Positions 42,273-50,988 of a stretch of DNA of 64,000 bases are shown here, in pieces. Numbering within the stretch: the stretch's first letter is position 1; the number at the start of each line of letters is the position of its first letter. The DNA lies in the NCBI RefSeq assembly GCF_001861355.1, contig NZ_MASN01000018.1, positions 310,001 through 374,000 of the forward strand, written 5' to 3'. The DNA is from Natrialba sp. SSL1 (GTDB taxonomy: Archaea; Halobacteriota; Halobacteria; Halobacteriales; Natrialbaceae). The notes under the pieces are model-generated. The model was not told the DNA's origin and made no database searches. It saw only the letters and a program-made list of their open reading frames with translations. The translations under genes and the position numbers were made by a program.

Positions 42273-42920
42273 TCAGGCGAACGCGTTCGAGAGCACCAGC
42301 CAGAGGATAACCATCCCGACCACGTACGGCGTTCGGTGGCCGAACACGGCGCGAGTTGGCAGGAGTTTACCCTTGTTGAGCCAGTTGACGGCCGTCTTGG
42401 CCATCATCACTGGTTTGAAGAGATCACGACGGCGAACGGGGTCACAGACCGCGAGCAGGTCGTCGATCCACGCTCGGAACGGTTCGATACGCCCATCCTG
42501 CATCGACTCACCCTCGACGTAGGCGCTCAGTTCGAGGTTCTGCTCGAAGGCGACCTGCGTCAGGTTCGCCGAGCCGACGATTGCAGCCGGGTTCTCGCCC
42601 TCTCGGAGGTAGAGCTTCGCGTGCAGGAAGCCGTCAGGGTACTTGTAGAGGCTGATCTGCTCGTTCTCGTCGAGTTCCCGCAGGTCGCGTGCGATCGTCG
42701 CGGAGAACTGGTCCGCGGCCGCGCCGACGACGATCACGAGTTCGTTCGTCTGCTCCCGCGAAAGGAACGCCTCGATATCGGGTCGCATCACGCGGTAGGC
42801 GTTGTACGTAAAGAAGCCAGTGACGAGGTAGATCGTCCCATCGTCCTCGAACAGCCGCGTTACCTGCTCCTCGACGTTCCGGTCACCCCAGCGGTTGTTG
42901 ACGAGTTCGATGTCGGTCAT
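42273..42920 (-). CDS. PLD-like protein with single HxK motif and C-terminal membrane anchor
   Basis: 215 residues from ATG 42920 (MTDIELVNNRWGDRNVEEQ). One PLD-type half-site is visible: HAKLYL at residues 100-105 and GSANLT at 116-121 (HxK then GSxN). The Asp of a classical HKD motif is not in place. Residues about 195-213 (YVVGMVILWLVLSNAF) form a tail helix. Single-HKD proteins must dimerise to act, for example BfiI and Nuc-type nucleases. A membrane-tethered nuclease or phospholipase is the best guess; inactive binding is possible. Confidence 0.78.
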   Translation of the reverse strand: MTDIELVNNRWGDRNVEEQVTRLFEDDGTIYLVTGFFTYNAYRVMRPDIEAFLSREQTNELVIVVGAAADQFSATIARDLRELDENEQISLYKYPDGFLHAKLYLREGENPAAIVGSANLTQVAFEQNLELSAYVEGESMQDGRIEPFRAWIDDLLAVCDPVRRRDLFKPVMMAKTAVNWLNKGKLLPTRAVFGHRTPYVVGMVILWLVLSNAFA

Positions 42921-43070
42921 TTTCGTTCCTCTTCGATCACTCACAGAATCGGACGAGTATCGGTATATGCTTTCCGTCATTCCCGGCGTTTCAGCTCCCA
43001 TGGGCGCTGTGTGCACACAACACGGTACCTGGAGAATCAGATCGCCAAGTCGCGAGCGCCGTCCGACTGC

Positions 43071-43676
43071 TCACCCAGTCACGTACCGCTCCGGAACGTA
43101 CCGACGGACCCGCGCCGGCAAGAATTGAACACCCCACCGCGCGACGCACTCGAGTCGCTTTCTGGCTAGCGTGTAGACGACCGACACGCCGAGCAGGGCG
43201 ACAGTCAGCAGTTGCCAGCGCCACTCGAGTATCGCCGCTGACGGAACGGCGAGACCGACAGCGAGTGCGAGGTCCTCGGGCGCGCCGTCGTACCGGATCC
43301 ATCGTCTGGGTGGAATCCATCGACCGCGATAGTGGTCGTAGACGGAGCGCTCGGAACGGTTGTGCCAGGGGCGAGCGCCGAGTCCGCAGCAGACGATGTC
43401 GCCGGCGTTGTGGAGGGCGGCAGCGAGGAGGAACGCGAGGGTGGCGAGCGTCGCAGGCGTCGGTACAGCGAGTGCGAGTACGAGCGCAACGCCGGCCGCA
43501 ACGGTGCCGTACGTCGGGAGGTGGAGGGTCTTCCGGTGTGTCGCGAACACGTCGAAGTCGGGGGCGATACCACCGACAACGCCCGCCGCGAGCACAGCCG
43601 TGGCGTGCTCGGGGGCGAGCACTGCCAGCGGGAGGGCAACGAGGAGACCGACGAGCGCGTGCGTCGTCACCATCAT
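43071..43676 (-). CDS. Membrane-bound metal-dependent hydrolase (YdjM/LexA-type)
   Basis: 201 residues from ATG 43676 (MMVTTHALVGLLVALPLAV). Residues HALVG, then APDFDVFATHRKTLHLPTYG and LHNAGDIVCCGLGARPWHNRSE give the His/Asp metal-site pattern of the YdjM (DUF457-like) family. About four membrane helices are present. The substrate of this family is not established. A TTTATC box about 30 nt upstream on the minus strand supports the start; the longer frame to 43943 lacks coding character. Confidence 0.85.
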   Translation of the reverse strand: MMVTTHALVGLLVALPLAVLAPEHATAVLAAGVVGGIAPDFDVFATHRKTLHLPTYGTVAAGVALVLALAVPTPATLATLAFLLAAALHNAGDIVCCGLGARPWHNRSERSVYDHYRGRWIPPRRWIRYDGAPEDLALAVGLAVPSAAILEWRWQLLTVALLGVSVVYTLARKRLECVARWGVQFLPARVRRYVPERYVTG

Positions 43677-43792
43677 CGGGGCACACTGGTAGGATAAGAA
43701 CGATGATAAAGTCGCGGCTGGCACGCGAGCGGGCTGGCAAGCGGGCGAGGCGACGGAAAAGCGGGCGAGACGGCGGGAAACGGTGGGCAGTC

Positions 43793-45322
43793 TCAATAGC
43801 CGTCCAGACCGTACAGTTCGCCGTACTTCGACTCGACATAGTCGAGGAAGTAGTCGGCGGTGAGCGGTTCGCCCGTCGCGACCTCGATCAGTTCTTCGGT
43901 CGGATAGCGCTGGCCGTAGCGGTGGATATGGTCGGTCATCCACTCCCAGAGGGGCTCGAACTCGCCCTCGCGGATCAGGCCATCGACATCCAGATCCTCC
44001 CGAATCGCGGCGTCGAGCTGGGCGGCCAGCACGCTGCCGACGGTGTAGCCCTGGAAGGCTGCGAAGCTAGCGGACCAGTGGGTATCCTGCAGACAGCCGT
44101 CGGTGTCGGTCTCGGGGACGACGCCGAGATAGTCGTCCATCTTCTCGTTCCAGACGCGCGGGATCTCGGAGACGTCGAGGTCGCCCTCGACGAACGCCCG
44201 GTCGATCTCACACCGGAGGATGATGTGGAGGTGGTAGGTGAGTTCGTCCGCCTCGACGCGGATCAGGTTCTCCGGGTAGATCCGGTTCACTGCGGCGTAG
44301 GCTTCGTCGACGGTGACGTCTTCGAGATGCGGGAAGTGTTCTTTCATCGTCGGCAGGAAGAACTCCCAGAACGGCTTCGTGCGGCCGACGTGGTTCTCCC
44401 AGAAGCGCGACTGCGACTCGTGGACGCCCGAGGAGAGCGACTCACCCAGCGGATTCCCGTACTCTCCCTTCGGCAGGCCGAGCTGGTAGGTCGCGTGGCC
44501 GAACTCGTGAATCGTCGCCATCAGCGCGTCGGTCGGATCGTGTTCCCGGAAGCGGGTCGTGATTCGGGCGTCGAACTGGTTGCCCGCCATGAACGGGTGT
44601 GGCGCAGTGTCGAGCCGGCCGTGCTCCTCGGGGTAGCCGAGCAGGTCCACGACCTCCTGCGAGAGCGCCATCTGGTCGTCCTCCTCGTAGGTGTGGCCCC
44701 TGAACACCGACGGCAGCTCGCGACCGTCGGTTTTGATCTCCTCGATTAGCGGGACGAGTCCCTCACGAAGTTCGTCGAAAATTCCCTCGACCGTCTCGAG
44801 TGGCAGGTACGGAAGCCGATCCTCGTAGAGCACCCGATAGGGATTCGCGTCGGGGTCGATGGCGGCTGCGCGCTCGCGGTGAAGGTCGATCAGTTCCTCG
44901 AGATTCGGTGCGAAGTGTGCGAAGTCGTCCTCGGCCTTGGCCTCCTGCCAGACCTGCTGGGTTTCGGCCTGGTGGGACGCAACTCGTTCGACCAGTTCGG
45001 CCGGCATGTCAGCAGCGCGGTCGTACTGGCGGCGAAGCTCGCGGACGACGGCAGCCTGCTCGTCAGTCAGTTCGGCGGACTCGAGTCCGCCCAGCCACGC
45101 CCCGACATCGTCGTCGACGAGCAGTTCGTGGCTGAGCCCCGAGAGAGTCGAGAGCTGGCCGGCTCGGGCGGGTGTCCCGCCCTCGGGCATCATCACGCGC
45201 TGGTCCCAGCCGAGCGCCATCGAGGCCATGTGGACGTTCGAGAGCTTTTCCGATCGCTCGAGGAGGTCGTGGTACGCCTCGGGTGCGTCCGCCGTATCGT
45301 GTGAATCGTCCGCAGTTGACAT
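43793..45322 (-). CDS. Carboxypeptidase M32 (Taq-type), copy 1
   Basis: 509 residues from ATG 45322 (MSTADDSHDTADAPEAYHDL). A cytoplasmic metal carboxypeptidase that removes residues from peptide C-termini. The zinc site HEFGH is at 272-276, with HESQSRFWENHVGR and the second-shell helix DELTYHLHIILRCEIDRAF following. It ends YGELYGLDGY. Its neighbour at 45445-47022 is a clear paralogue in the same orientation with 122 nt between, so they arose by tandem duplication. Confidence 0.95.
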   Translation of the reverse strand: MSTADDSHDTADAPEAYHDLLERSEKLSNVHMASMALGWDQRVMMPEGGTPARAGQLSTLSGLSHELLVDDDVGAWLGGLESAELTDEQAAVVRELRRQYDRAADMPAELVERVASHQAETQQVWQEAKAEDDFAHFAPNLEELIDLHRERAAAIDPDANPYRVLYEDRLPYLPLETVEGIFDELREGLVPLIEEIKTDGRELPSVFRGHTYEEDDQMALSQEVVDLLGYPEEHGRLDTAPHPFMAGNQFDARITTRFREHDPTDALMATIHEFGHATYQLGLPKGEYGNPLGESLSSGVHESQSRFWENHVGRTKPFWEFFLPTMKEHFPHLEDVTVDEAYAAVNRIYPENLIRVEADELTYHLHIILRCEIDRAFVEGDLDVSEIPRVWNEKMDDYLGVVPETDTDGCLQDTHWSASFAAFQGYTVGSVLAAQLDAAIREDLDVDGLIREGEFEPLWEWMTDHIHRYGQRYPTEELIEVATGEPLTADYFLDYVESKYGELYGLDGY

Positions 45323-45444
45323 GTTCCGTCTCGACGGACAGAGCAAGCGCTACTAAATCCTCGGGAAGGGGCGATCGAGACGACCGGCAGCTGTAGGCTG
45401 CTAAAATAGCAGCAAACGAATCTGTGGGCTCGAGACGGGCGGCC

Positions 45445-47022
45445 TCAGTAGTCGTCCAGGTCGTACAGTTCGCCGTACTTCGATTTAGCGTACTCGAGGA
45501 AGTAGTCCGCCGTGAACGCCTCGCCGGTGGCGTCCTCGATCAGATCGGGCGTCGTGTAGCGCTTGCCGTGCTGGTGAATGTTCTCCCGGAGCCAGCCGTT
45601 GAGCTCCTCGAACTCGCCCTCGCGGATCTGGTCGTCGAACGCGCCTCGCGGCTCGTCGCCGCTCGGCGCTTCCGAGGCGCTCGCCTCGCTCCCTAACTCG
45701 TCCTCGGCCGCAGCGTAGAGCTGCGCGGCGAGCACGGAACCGAGCGAGTACGTCGGGAAGTAGCCGAAGGAACCGTGCGACCAGTGGATGTCTTGCAGGC
45801 AGCCCTCCGCGTCCGTTTCGGGGCGGACGCCGAGGTACTCCTCGTACTTGTCGTTCCAGACTTCGGGGACGTCTTCGACCGCGAGGTCGCCCGAGATGAG
45901 TTCGCGCTCGATTTCGAACCGGATCACGATGTGGAGGTGGTAGGTGAGTTCGTCCGCCTCGACCCGGATCAGGTTGTCGTCGTACACCTGATTCGCAGCC
46001 TCGTAGGCCGCCTCGGGAGAGACATCCGCGAGTTCGTCGAAGCGCTCACGAGCGATCGGCAGGAAGTGCTCCCAGAACGGCCGCGAACGACCGACGTGGT
46101 TCTCCCACAGGCGGGACTGGGACTCGTGGACGGTGAGATCCCGCGACTCACCCAGCGGCGTCCCGTAGTGCTCGTCCGGCAGTCCCAGCGTGTAGTTCGC
46201 GTGCCCGAACTCGTGGATGACGGACGTGATCGAACCCAGCAGGTCATCCTCCTCGAATCGCGTCGTGACGCGCGCGTCGTACTGCGTCCCCGAGGAGAAC
46301 GGGTGCGGTGCCGTATCGAGACGGCCGCGCGACCAGTCGTACTCGAGTGAGTCGAGCACGTCGCGGGCGAGCGCTTCCTGGTCGTCGTCGTCGAATTCGC
46401 CCGCAAAGGCGTCAGTCTCGATGTCGGCGTCGCTCTCTTGAATCGCGTCGATCAGTGGAACGAGTTCGTCGCGCAAGCGTTCGAGCACGCGCTCTGCGGT
46501 TTCGAGGTCGAGGTACGGCTCGTAGTCCGCAAAGAGAACTTCGTAGGGGTCCGCGTCGGGATCGATGTGGTTCGCGTACTCGCGTTTGAGTTCGACCAGC
46601 TTCTCGAGTGTCGGCGCGAAGGCCTCGAAGTCGTCTTCTTCCTTGGCCTGCATCCACTTCGGGTGGGCGTTCGCGGTCGTCTCGGAGATTTCCTCGACGA
46701 GTTCCTGCGGGACGCTGGTTTCGCGGTCGTAACGCCGGCGAATCTCGCGGACGGCGGCGGCCTGCTGTCCGTCGAGGTCGCTGTCCTCGAGTTCCGCCAG
46801 TAGCTCACCGGTCTCGTCGGCGGTCAGCAGTTCGTGGCTGATCGACGAGAGCGTCGAGAGCTGCTTCGCTCGGGCTGGCGTCCCCTCCTCGGGCATGACG
46901 ACTTCCTGGTCCCACCGCAGGACGCCGCCGGCGTTCGCGACGTTCGCGATGCGTTCGATGCGCGTTTCGAACTCGTCGTAGGTCGATCCCTCCCCGTCGG
47001 GCTGGGTCTGATCGGCTGACAT
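45445..47022 (-). CDS. Carboxypeptidase M32 (Taq-type), copy 2
   Basis: 525 residues from ATG 47022 (MSADQTQPDGEGSTYDEFE). HEFGHANYTLGLP, HESQSRLWENHVGR and DELTYHLHIVIRFEIEREL are all conserved. It differs from copy 1 by an insert (about residues 435-460, SEASASEAPSGDEPRG) before the C-terminal helices and by a longer N-terminus. Both active sites look intact, so the two may prefer different peptides. The insert is exposed and haloarchaeal-like in composition. Confidence 0.95.
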   Translation of the reverse strand: MSADQTQPDGEGSTYDEFETRIERIANVANAGGVLRWDQEVVMPEEGTPARAKQLSTLSSISHELLTADETGELLAELEDSDLDGQQAAAVREIRRRYDRETSVPQELVEEISETTANAHPKWMQAKEEDDFEAFAPTLEKLVELKREYANHIDPDADPYEVLFADYEPYLDLETAERVLERLRDELVPLIDAIQESDADIETDAFAGEFDDDDQEALARDVLDSLEYDWSRGRLDTAPHPFSSGTQYDARVTTRFEEDDLLGSITSVIHEFGHANYTLGLPDEHYGTPLGESRDLTVHESQSRLWENHVGRSRPFWEHFLPIARERFDELADVSPEAAYEAANQVYDDNLIRVEADELTYHLHIVIRFEIERELISGDLAVEDVPEVWNDKYEEYLGVRPETDAEGCLQDIHWSHGSFGYFPTYSLGSVLAAQLYAAAEDELGSEASASEAPSGDEPRGAFDDQIREGEFEELNGWLRENIHQHGKRYTTPDLIEDATGEAFTADYFLEYAKSKYGELYDLDDY

Positions 47023-47344
47023 ATTAGCCGATAACGTGGGTACTGGTATCAACCTCGTGGTTCCGGAACCCGCTGTCGGCGAGCCACGATGGGCGTGATG
47101 GCCGACAGGTTATCAGCGATCCGTCAACGATCTGTCGGCAGTCCATCGGTAGTCCGTCAGTGATCCGCCTGCGGCCCGTCGGCGATTCACCAGCGACGCA
47201 GCCACGTCTGTCAGCATCGGTACTGATCGTGAATCCGCGCTGTCGGTCGAGAGAGTGCGTCCGGACGACGATACGTGGGACCGGTGATACACGGATGGAA
47301 CGTGCAAGCCGCAGGCTGTTCGCGTTCGCTGTTGTGTCACGGGT
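47023..47344. other. 322-nt divergent intergenic region
   Basis: It separates M32 copy 2 from the membrane gene at 47345. From 47101 to about 47190 the sequence is made of related words (GATCCGTC, CTGTCGGCAGTCC, TCGGTAGTCCGTCAG). These look like decayed short repeats. I see no ORF with coding character and no clear dyad. Confidence 0.4.
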
Positions 47345-47701
47345 ATGGTCGTCGCATCAGCCGTCGTCTTCGTCGTCAGCCTGCTCATCGGCGCACTGGG
47401 AATCTACGTCGGCGCGCGAATCATCGTCGGCGAGCGCAGCTTCGATCACGCGATCGTCACTGCCCTGTTCGGCGCGATAATATGGGCAGTCGTCGGCTAT
47501 CTGGTCGGCTGGATCCCGCTCGTCGGCCCACTCCTCGCATTGCTCGCGTACATCGCGGTGATCAACTTCCGGTATCCCGCCGACTGGACTGCCGCGGCAA
47601 TGATCGGCCTGGTCGCGTGGGTCACCGTCCTGATCGTGCTCTACGCCCTCGCCGCACTCGGCCTCACCGGCTTCGAGGCGGTTGGTGTGCCGGGCGTCTA
47701 A
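47345..47701 (+). CDS. Conserved haloarchaeal membrane protein
   Basis: 118 residues, nearly all membrane: helices at about 2-25, 38-58, 60-75 and 85-110. The loop GARIIVGERSFDHAIVT and the motif WAVVGYLVGWIPLVGPL are visible. It starts with ATG 47345 and ends 67 nt before the convergent M20 gene. Such four-helix proteins are common in haloarchaea; the role is unknown. Confidence 0.75.
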   Translation: MVVASAVVFVVSLLIGALGIYVGARIIVGERSFDHAIVTALFGAIIWAVVGYLVGWIPLVGPLLALLAYIAVINFRYPADWTAAAMIGLVAWVTVLIVLYALAALGLTGFEAVGVPGV

Positions 47702-47768
47702 CAGCGCTGGTCGCGGCACGTTTGCTGACTGTGGTCTCCTTCGTCAGGGACGCTGCTCAGCCACCCCA

Positions 47769-48968
47769 TCACTGCAGCCACGTCTCTGCAACACCACGAT
47801 ACGTCTCGTAACAACGCTCGAGTACCTCGACTGAGACGCTCTCGTCAGCAGTGTGGGCCTCACCGGGTTCGGACGCCCCGTAGATCACACACTCCGTTCC
47901 CGCCTCCGAGAGCCACCCCGCATCCGTCGCGTGCGGCTTCGTCACGAGTTCCGGTGAACCGGACTGCACGTCGTCAGCAACCGACTGGACCGTCCCCGCG
48001 AAGGACATGTCGTCACACCGCATCGGCGGGAGATCCTGGTCGACCGTCCACTCCACACCGACGAGTTCCTCGACCTGTCCGAGATCCGCGCGCTCGCCCG
48101 GCACCGTCCGCTCGTCGACCGTAATCGTACAACGGTCGGGGATCACGTTCATCGCCGTCCCGCCCTCGATTTCGGTGACCGCGATGGTACCCTCGAGTAC
48201 CTCCCCAGTCACGTCGACCGCGGGGAACTCGAGTGCCCGGACGCGAGCGACGGCATCGGTCGCGCGGTAGATGGCGTTCTCACCGGCGTCGATCTCGCTG
48301 GCGTGGGCGGCACTGCCGTGTGCCGTAATCGTGCTGCCGCGGCGGCCCTTGTGGGCGACGGCGACGTCGGTCACGTCGGGACCGGAGTAGTTGGTCGAGC
48401 CCTCGCCGACGATGGCGTACTCGGGAGAAAAGCCCTCGCTGATGGCGTGTCGAGCGCCTGTACCGCCGACTTCCTCGCCCACGAAACTCGCGAAGACGAG
48501 TTCGCCGGGGGCGTCTGTCTCACCGGACTGTGAAGGGGGCGGGCTACTCGAGTCGGGCGCGTTGATATCGCTGTCGCGGAACGCGAGCATGGCTGCTGCG
48601 ACGGCACCCTTCATGTCGGCTGTGCCGCGGCCGTAGAGGCGTCCGTTTCGCTCCTCGACGTGGGAGGAGCCGCCGGCCTCGAGTTGGGTGTCGTCCGGGG
48701 CGACGACGTCGTGGTGGCCGACGAGGGCGAGTGTGTCGCCATCCGGTGTGTCGCCCTCTGTTCGGTCACCTTTCCGCGCGATCACGTTCCCGACTGCGTC
48801 TCGCTCGACGTCCGCGTCCGTTTCGCGGCGGAGCCACGACTCGATGAACTCGCCAGCCTCGGCCTCACCCTCATCTGTGTGGCTCGGAATCGAGACGAGT
48901 TCACGGGTCAGCGTCGCAACTGTCATACGCTGAGTGTCGTCGGCCGAGGTGTTCAGTCCACCGGACAT
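47769..48968 (-). CDS. M20 family metallopeptidase (ArgE/DapE/ACY1-like)
   Basis: 399 residues. A two-zinc amidohydrolase. Motifs: GHHDVVAPDD (His, Asp), GRGTADMKGAVAAAML (bridging Asp), FVGEEVGGTGARH (catalytic Glu-Glu) and a C-terminal metal His in the VIYGASEPGEAHTADE stretch. It cleaves acyl groups from amino acids or a similar amide. No arginine or lysine synthesis genes surround it, so a specific ArgE or DapE role is not claimed. A second ATG at 48926 (MTVATL) could be the true start. Confidence 0.93.
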   Translation of the reverse strand: MSGGLNTSADDTQRMTVATLTRELVSIPSHTDEGEAEAGEFIESWLRRETDADVERDAVGNVIARKGDRTEGDTPDGDTLALVGHHDVVAPDDTQLEAGGSSHVEERNGRLYGRGTADMKGAVAAAMLAFRDSDINAPDSSSPPPSQSGETDAPGELVFASFVGEEVGGTGARHAISEGFSPEYAIVGEGSTNYSGPDVTDVAVAHKGRRGSTITAHGSAAHASEIDAGENAIYRATDAVARVRALEFPAVDVTGEVLEGTIAVTEIEGGTAMNVIPDRCTITVDERTVPGERADLGQVEELVGVEWTVDQDLPPMRCDDMSFAGTVQSVADDVQSGSPELVTKPHATDAGWLSEAGTECVIYGASEPGEAHTADESVSVEVLERCYETYRGVAETWLQ

Positions 48969-49013
48969 CGTGGATCACCCGCCGAGTCGTGCTCAAATCG
49001 CCGTTCACCGTGC

Positions 49014-50750
49014 TCAAACAGACCGGTCCGGCTGGCTGTCGTCGACCCCCGTCTCGACCTCATCAGTAAGCCGATCGACAGAGTCGCGGACAGTCCGAAG
49101 ACTCGCCGTCTGTTCCTCACTCGCCGCCGCAACCGATGCAGCCGAACTCGCAACCTCGTTGGCCGACTCCGAGAGATCGGCAAGCGTCTGTGCCGTCGAT
49201 TCGACGCCGGCGACCTGTTGATCGGCTGCGGCCGCAACCTCGTCCATTCGCGCGGTCGTCGTCTGTGCCGACTCGTGGATCTCCTCGAGTGAGTCGATCG
49301 TTCGACGGACGCGATCTGTGCCGGTATCGACGCGCTCGACCGTCTCCTCGGTGGTCTCGACTGCGGCGGCGGCATCCTCGCGGATCGCCTCCGCGGCGCG
49401 TGCAATGTCTGCGAGATCAGTCTTCGTCTGCTGGGCGAACGAGCGGACCTCGCTGGCGATGATGCCCATGGTTTCGCTGCTGTTTCCAGTGTCGGCACCA
49501 GCGCCACTGTCGCCCGTCGCTCGAGCGGATTCGATCTTCGCGTTCGCCGCCAGCACCGACGTTCGCTGTGTCAGGTCGTCGAGTCGGTCGACGAGATCGT
49601 CGATCGCTTCGATCCGGTCGGCGAGCGCGTCCATGTCCGCTGCGACGTGATCGGTCGCGTCCTCGATTGCACCGAGTTCGTCCAGCGCCTCGTCGGCCGC
49701 GTCGACGCCGTCGGCGGCGAGGCGCTCGGTTCGGGCACTCTCTGTGCGGGCCGCGTCGGCTGCGTATGCGATTTCGTCAGCCGCGTTGCTGACGTCGTCG
49801 AGTTCCCGGGCGGCACTTTCGATGTGAGTCGCCTGCGTTTCGGTCTGGTCACTGATCGATTCAGCCCGCTGGGCGACCGTCTCCCCCGCGGTGTGAAGGT
49901 CAGCAAGCGGTGCCTGAACGTCAGACTCGACCTCCCGAGCGAGAGCGGCCCGTCGCTCGATTTCGTCTTCGAGCCGCTGTGCGTCGGCGTCGACGTACGT
50001 GTCGACCGCGATTTGCATATCGAGGTTGAGCAGCCGCAACAGCGAGAGCACGTCCAGCATGCCGTCGTCGATCGCCTCGCGAACCGTCGTTTCGAACGAC
50101 TCCTCGAGTGCGGTTTGCGTTGCGTCGCCGTCGGCGTCACCGTTGTCCAACTCGGCTCCTGTCTCCGCTCCCGGTTCCGCATTGTGACGCCCGAATCCCA
50201 GCGCGTTTACGACCCGACCGAGTCCGCCGGCCGACTCTTCGGCCTCCGCCTCGCGTTCGTCCGCCCACTCGATGATTGCATCCACGACCTGTTGCTGGAC
50301 GCGCTCGTTCAATCGCGAGAGCAGTAGTTCGTAGTAGACGCCGTACTGTCCCACGTAGTGGTGCAGCGGCATGTCGAGCAGCTCGTGGAGCTTGCCGATC
50401 CGAGCACGATTCGCGAAAAAGTCCTGGTCGTACGAGCCGGTCGCCAGCGAGACCAGATACGCCTGCTGGGTCTGTTTCAGCGCGTCAGTCCCCTTGGGCG
50501 ATCGGTTGACGATTGCCTGCGTTCGGTCGTACTGCAGGACGTTGTCATAGAAGTCGTCGGCGATCGCTTCCCGGTTGTCACGCAACAGCGGCTCGAGATC
50601 GGCGAGTCGCCGCTCGTCAGCTGAGTCGAAGCCGATGAATGCTTTCCGCCAGGCGAGTTCACCGTCGTCGAGTCCGATGCGGTCGACGAGGTCGTCGACG
50701 TCGAACGTGCCGTTGAGTCCGCCGTTTCCGAACGTCTCCTCCGGTTGCAT
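49014..50750 (-). CDS. hemAT: Globin-coupled aerotaxis transducer (HemAT)
   Basis: 578 residues from ATG 50750 (MQPEETFGNGGLNGTFDVDD). Residues about 15-195 form a globin sensor domain; His122 in LHELLDMPLHHYVGQYG fits the proximal heme ligand of HemAT. Residues about 260-560 are a methyl-accepting coiled coil with the kinase-contact tip IIASEVRSFAQQTKTDLADIA. There is no membrane helix, so it is a cytoplasmic oxygen transducer. It would steer archaella through CheA/CheW, none of which are in this window. Confidence 0.95.
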   Translation of the reverse strand: MQPEETFGNGGLNGTFDVDDLVDRIGLDDGELAWRKAFIGFDSADERRLADLEPLLRDNREAIADDFYDNVLQYDRTQAIVNRSPKGTDALKQTQQAYLVSLATGSYDQDFFANRARIGKLHELLDMPLHHYVGQYGVYYELLLSRLNERVQQQVVDAIIEWADEREAEAEESAGGLGRVVNALGFGRHNAEPGAETGAELDNGDADGDATQTALEESFETTVREAIDDGMLDVLSLLRLLNLDMQIAVDTYVDADAQRLEDEIERRAALAREVESDVQAPLADLHTAGETVAQRAESISDQTETQATHIESAARELDDVSNAADEIAYAADAARTESARTERLAADGVDAADEALDELGAIEDATDHVAADMDALADRIEAIDDLVDRLDDLTQRTSVLAANAKIESARATGDSGAGADTGNSSETMGIIASEVRSFAQQTKTDLADIARAAEAIREDAAAAVETTEETVERVDTGTDRVRRTIDSLEEIHESAQTTTARMDEVAAAADQQVAGVESTAQTLADLSESANEVASSAASVAAASEEQTASLRTVRDSVDRLTDEVETGVDDSQPDRSV

Positions 50751-50960
50751 TGGTTGGAAGTCGATCGGGGGCGTATCATTGAACTTTCCGTGACTGTTCT
50801 CGCAGAATAAGAATGGGTACAGATCGTCATGTACAGCCGAGCGGTCGGTGAACTGCACACCAGCCACTGCAATGGACAAGCGGCCACCCAACGAACCAGA
50901 CCAGAACCAACCCCGCGGCCAAGCAGTGAAAGCGAAACCGTGGCCATGCGGTGAACACCC

Positions 50961-50967
50961 TTATAGG
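50961..50967 (+). promoter_or_regulatory. TATA box of the PIN-ATPase gene
   Basis: TTATAGG centred about 27 nt before ATG 50989, so the mRNA is nearly leaderless. It lies just upstream of an inverted repeat. Confidence 0.55.
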
Positions 50968-50973
50968 CGTACG

Positions 50974-50985
50974 TGAACCAGTTCA
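50974..50985. promoter_or_regulatory. TGAAC-CA-GTTCA inverted repeat before the PIN-ATPase start
   Basis: TGAAC (50974-50978) and GTTCA (50981-50985) separated by CA, 3 nt before ATG 50989. It lies between the TATA box and the start, where a repressor would act. Confidence 0.35.
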
Positions 50986-50988
50986 GGT

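Noticed and set aside
42084-43169. 361-codon + strand open frame
   Set aside because: Covers parts of two opposite-strand genes and the promoter between them; composition is non-protein-like.
43265-44749. 494-codon + strand open frame over the YdjM and M32 genes
   Set aside because: It spans two genes of the opposite strand with clear catalytic motifs and is very Arg-rich; a GC-driven shadow.
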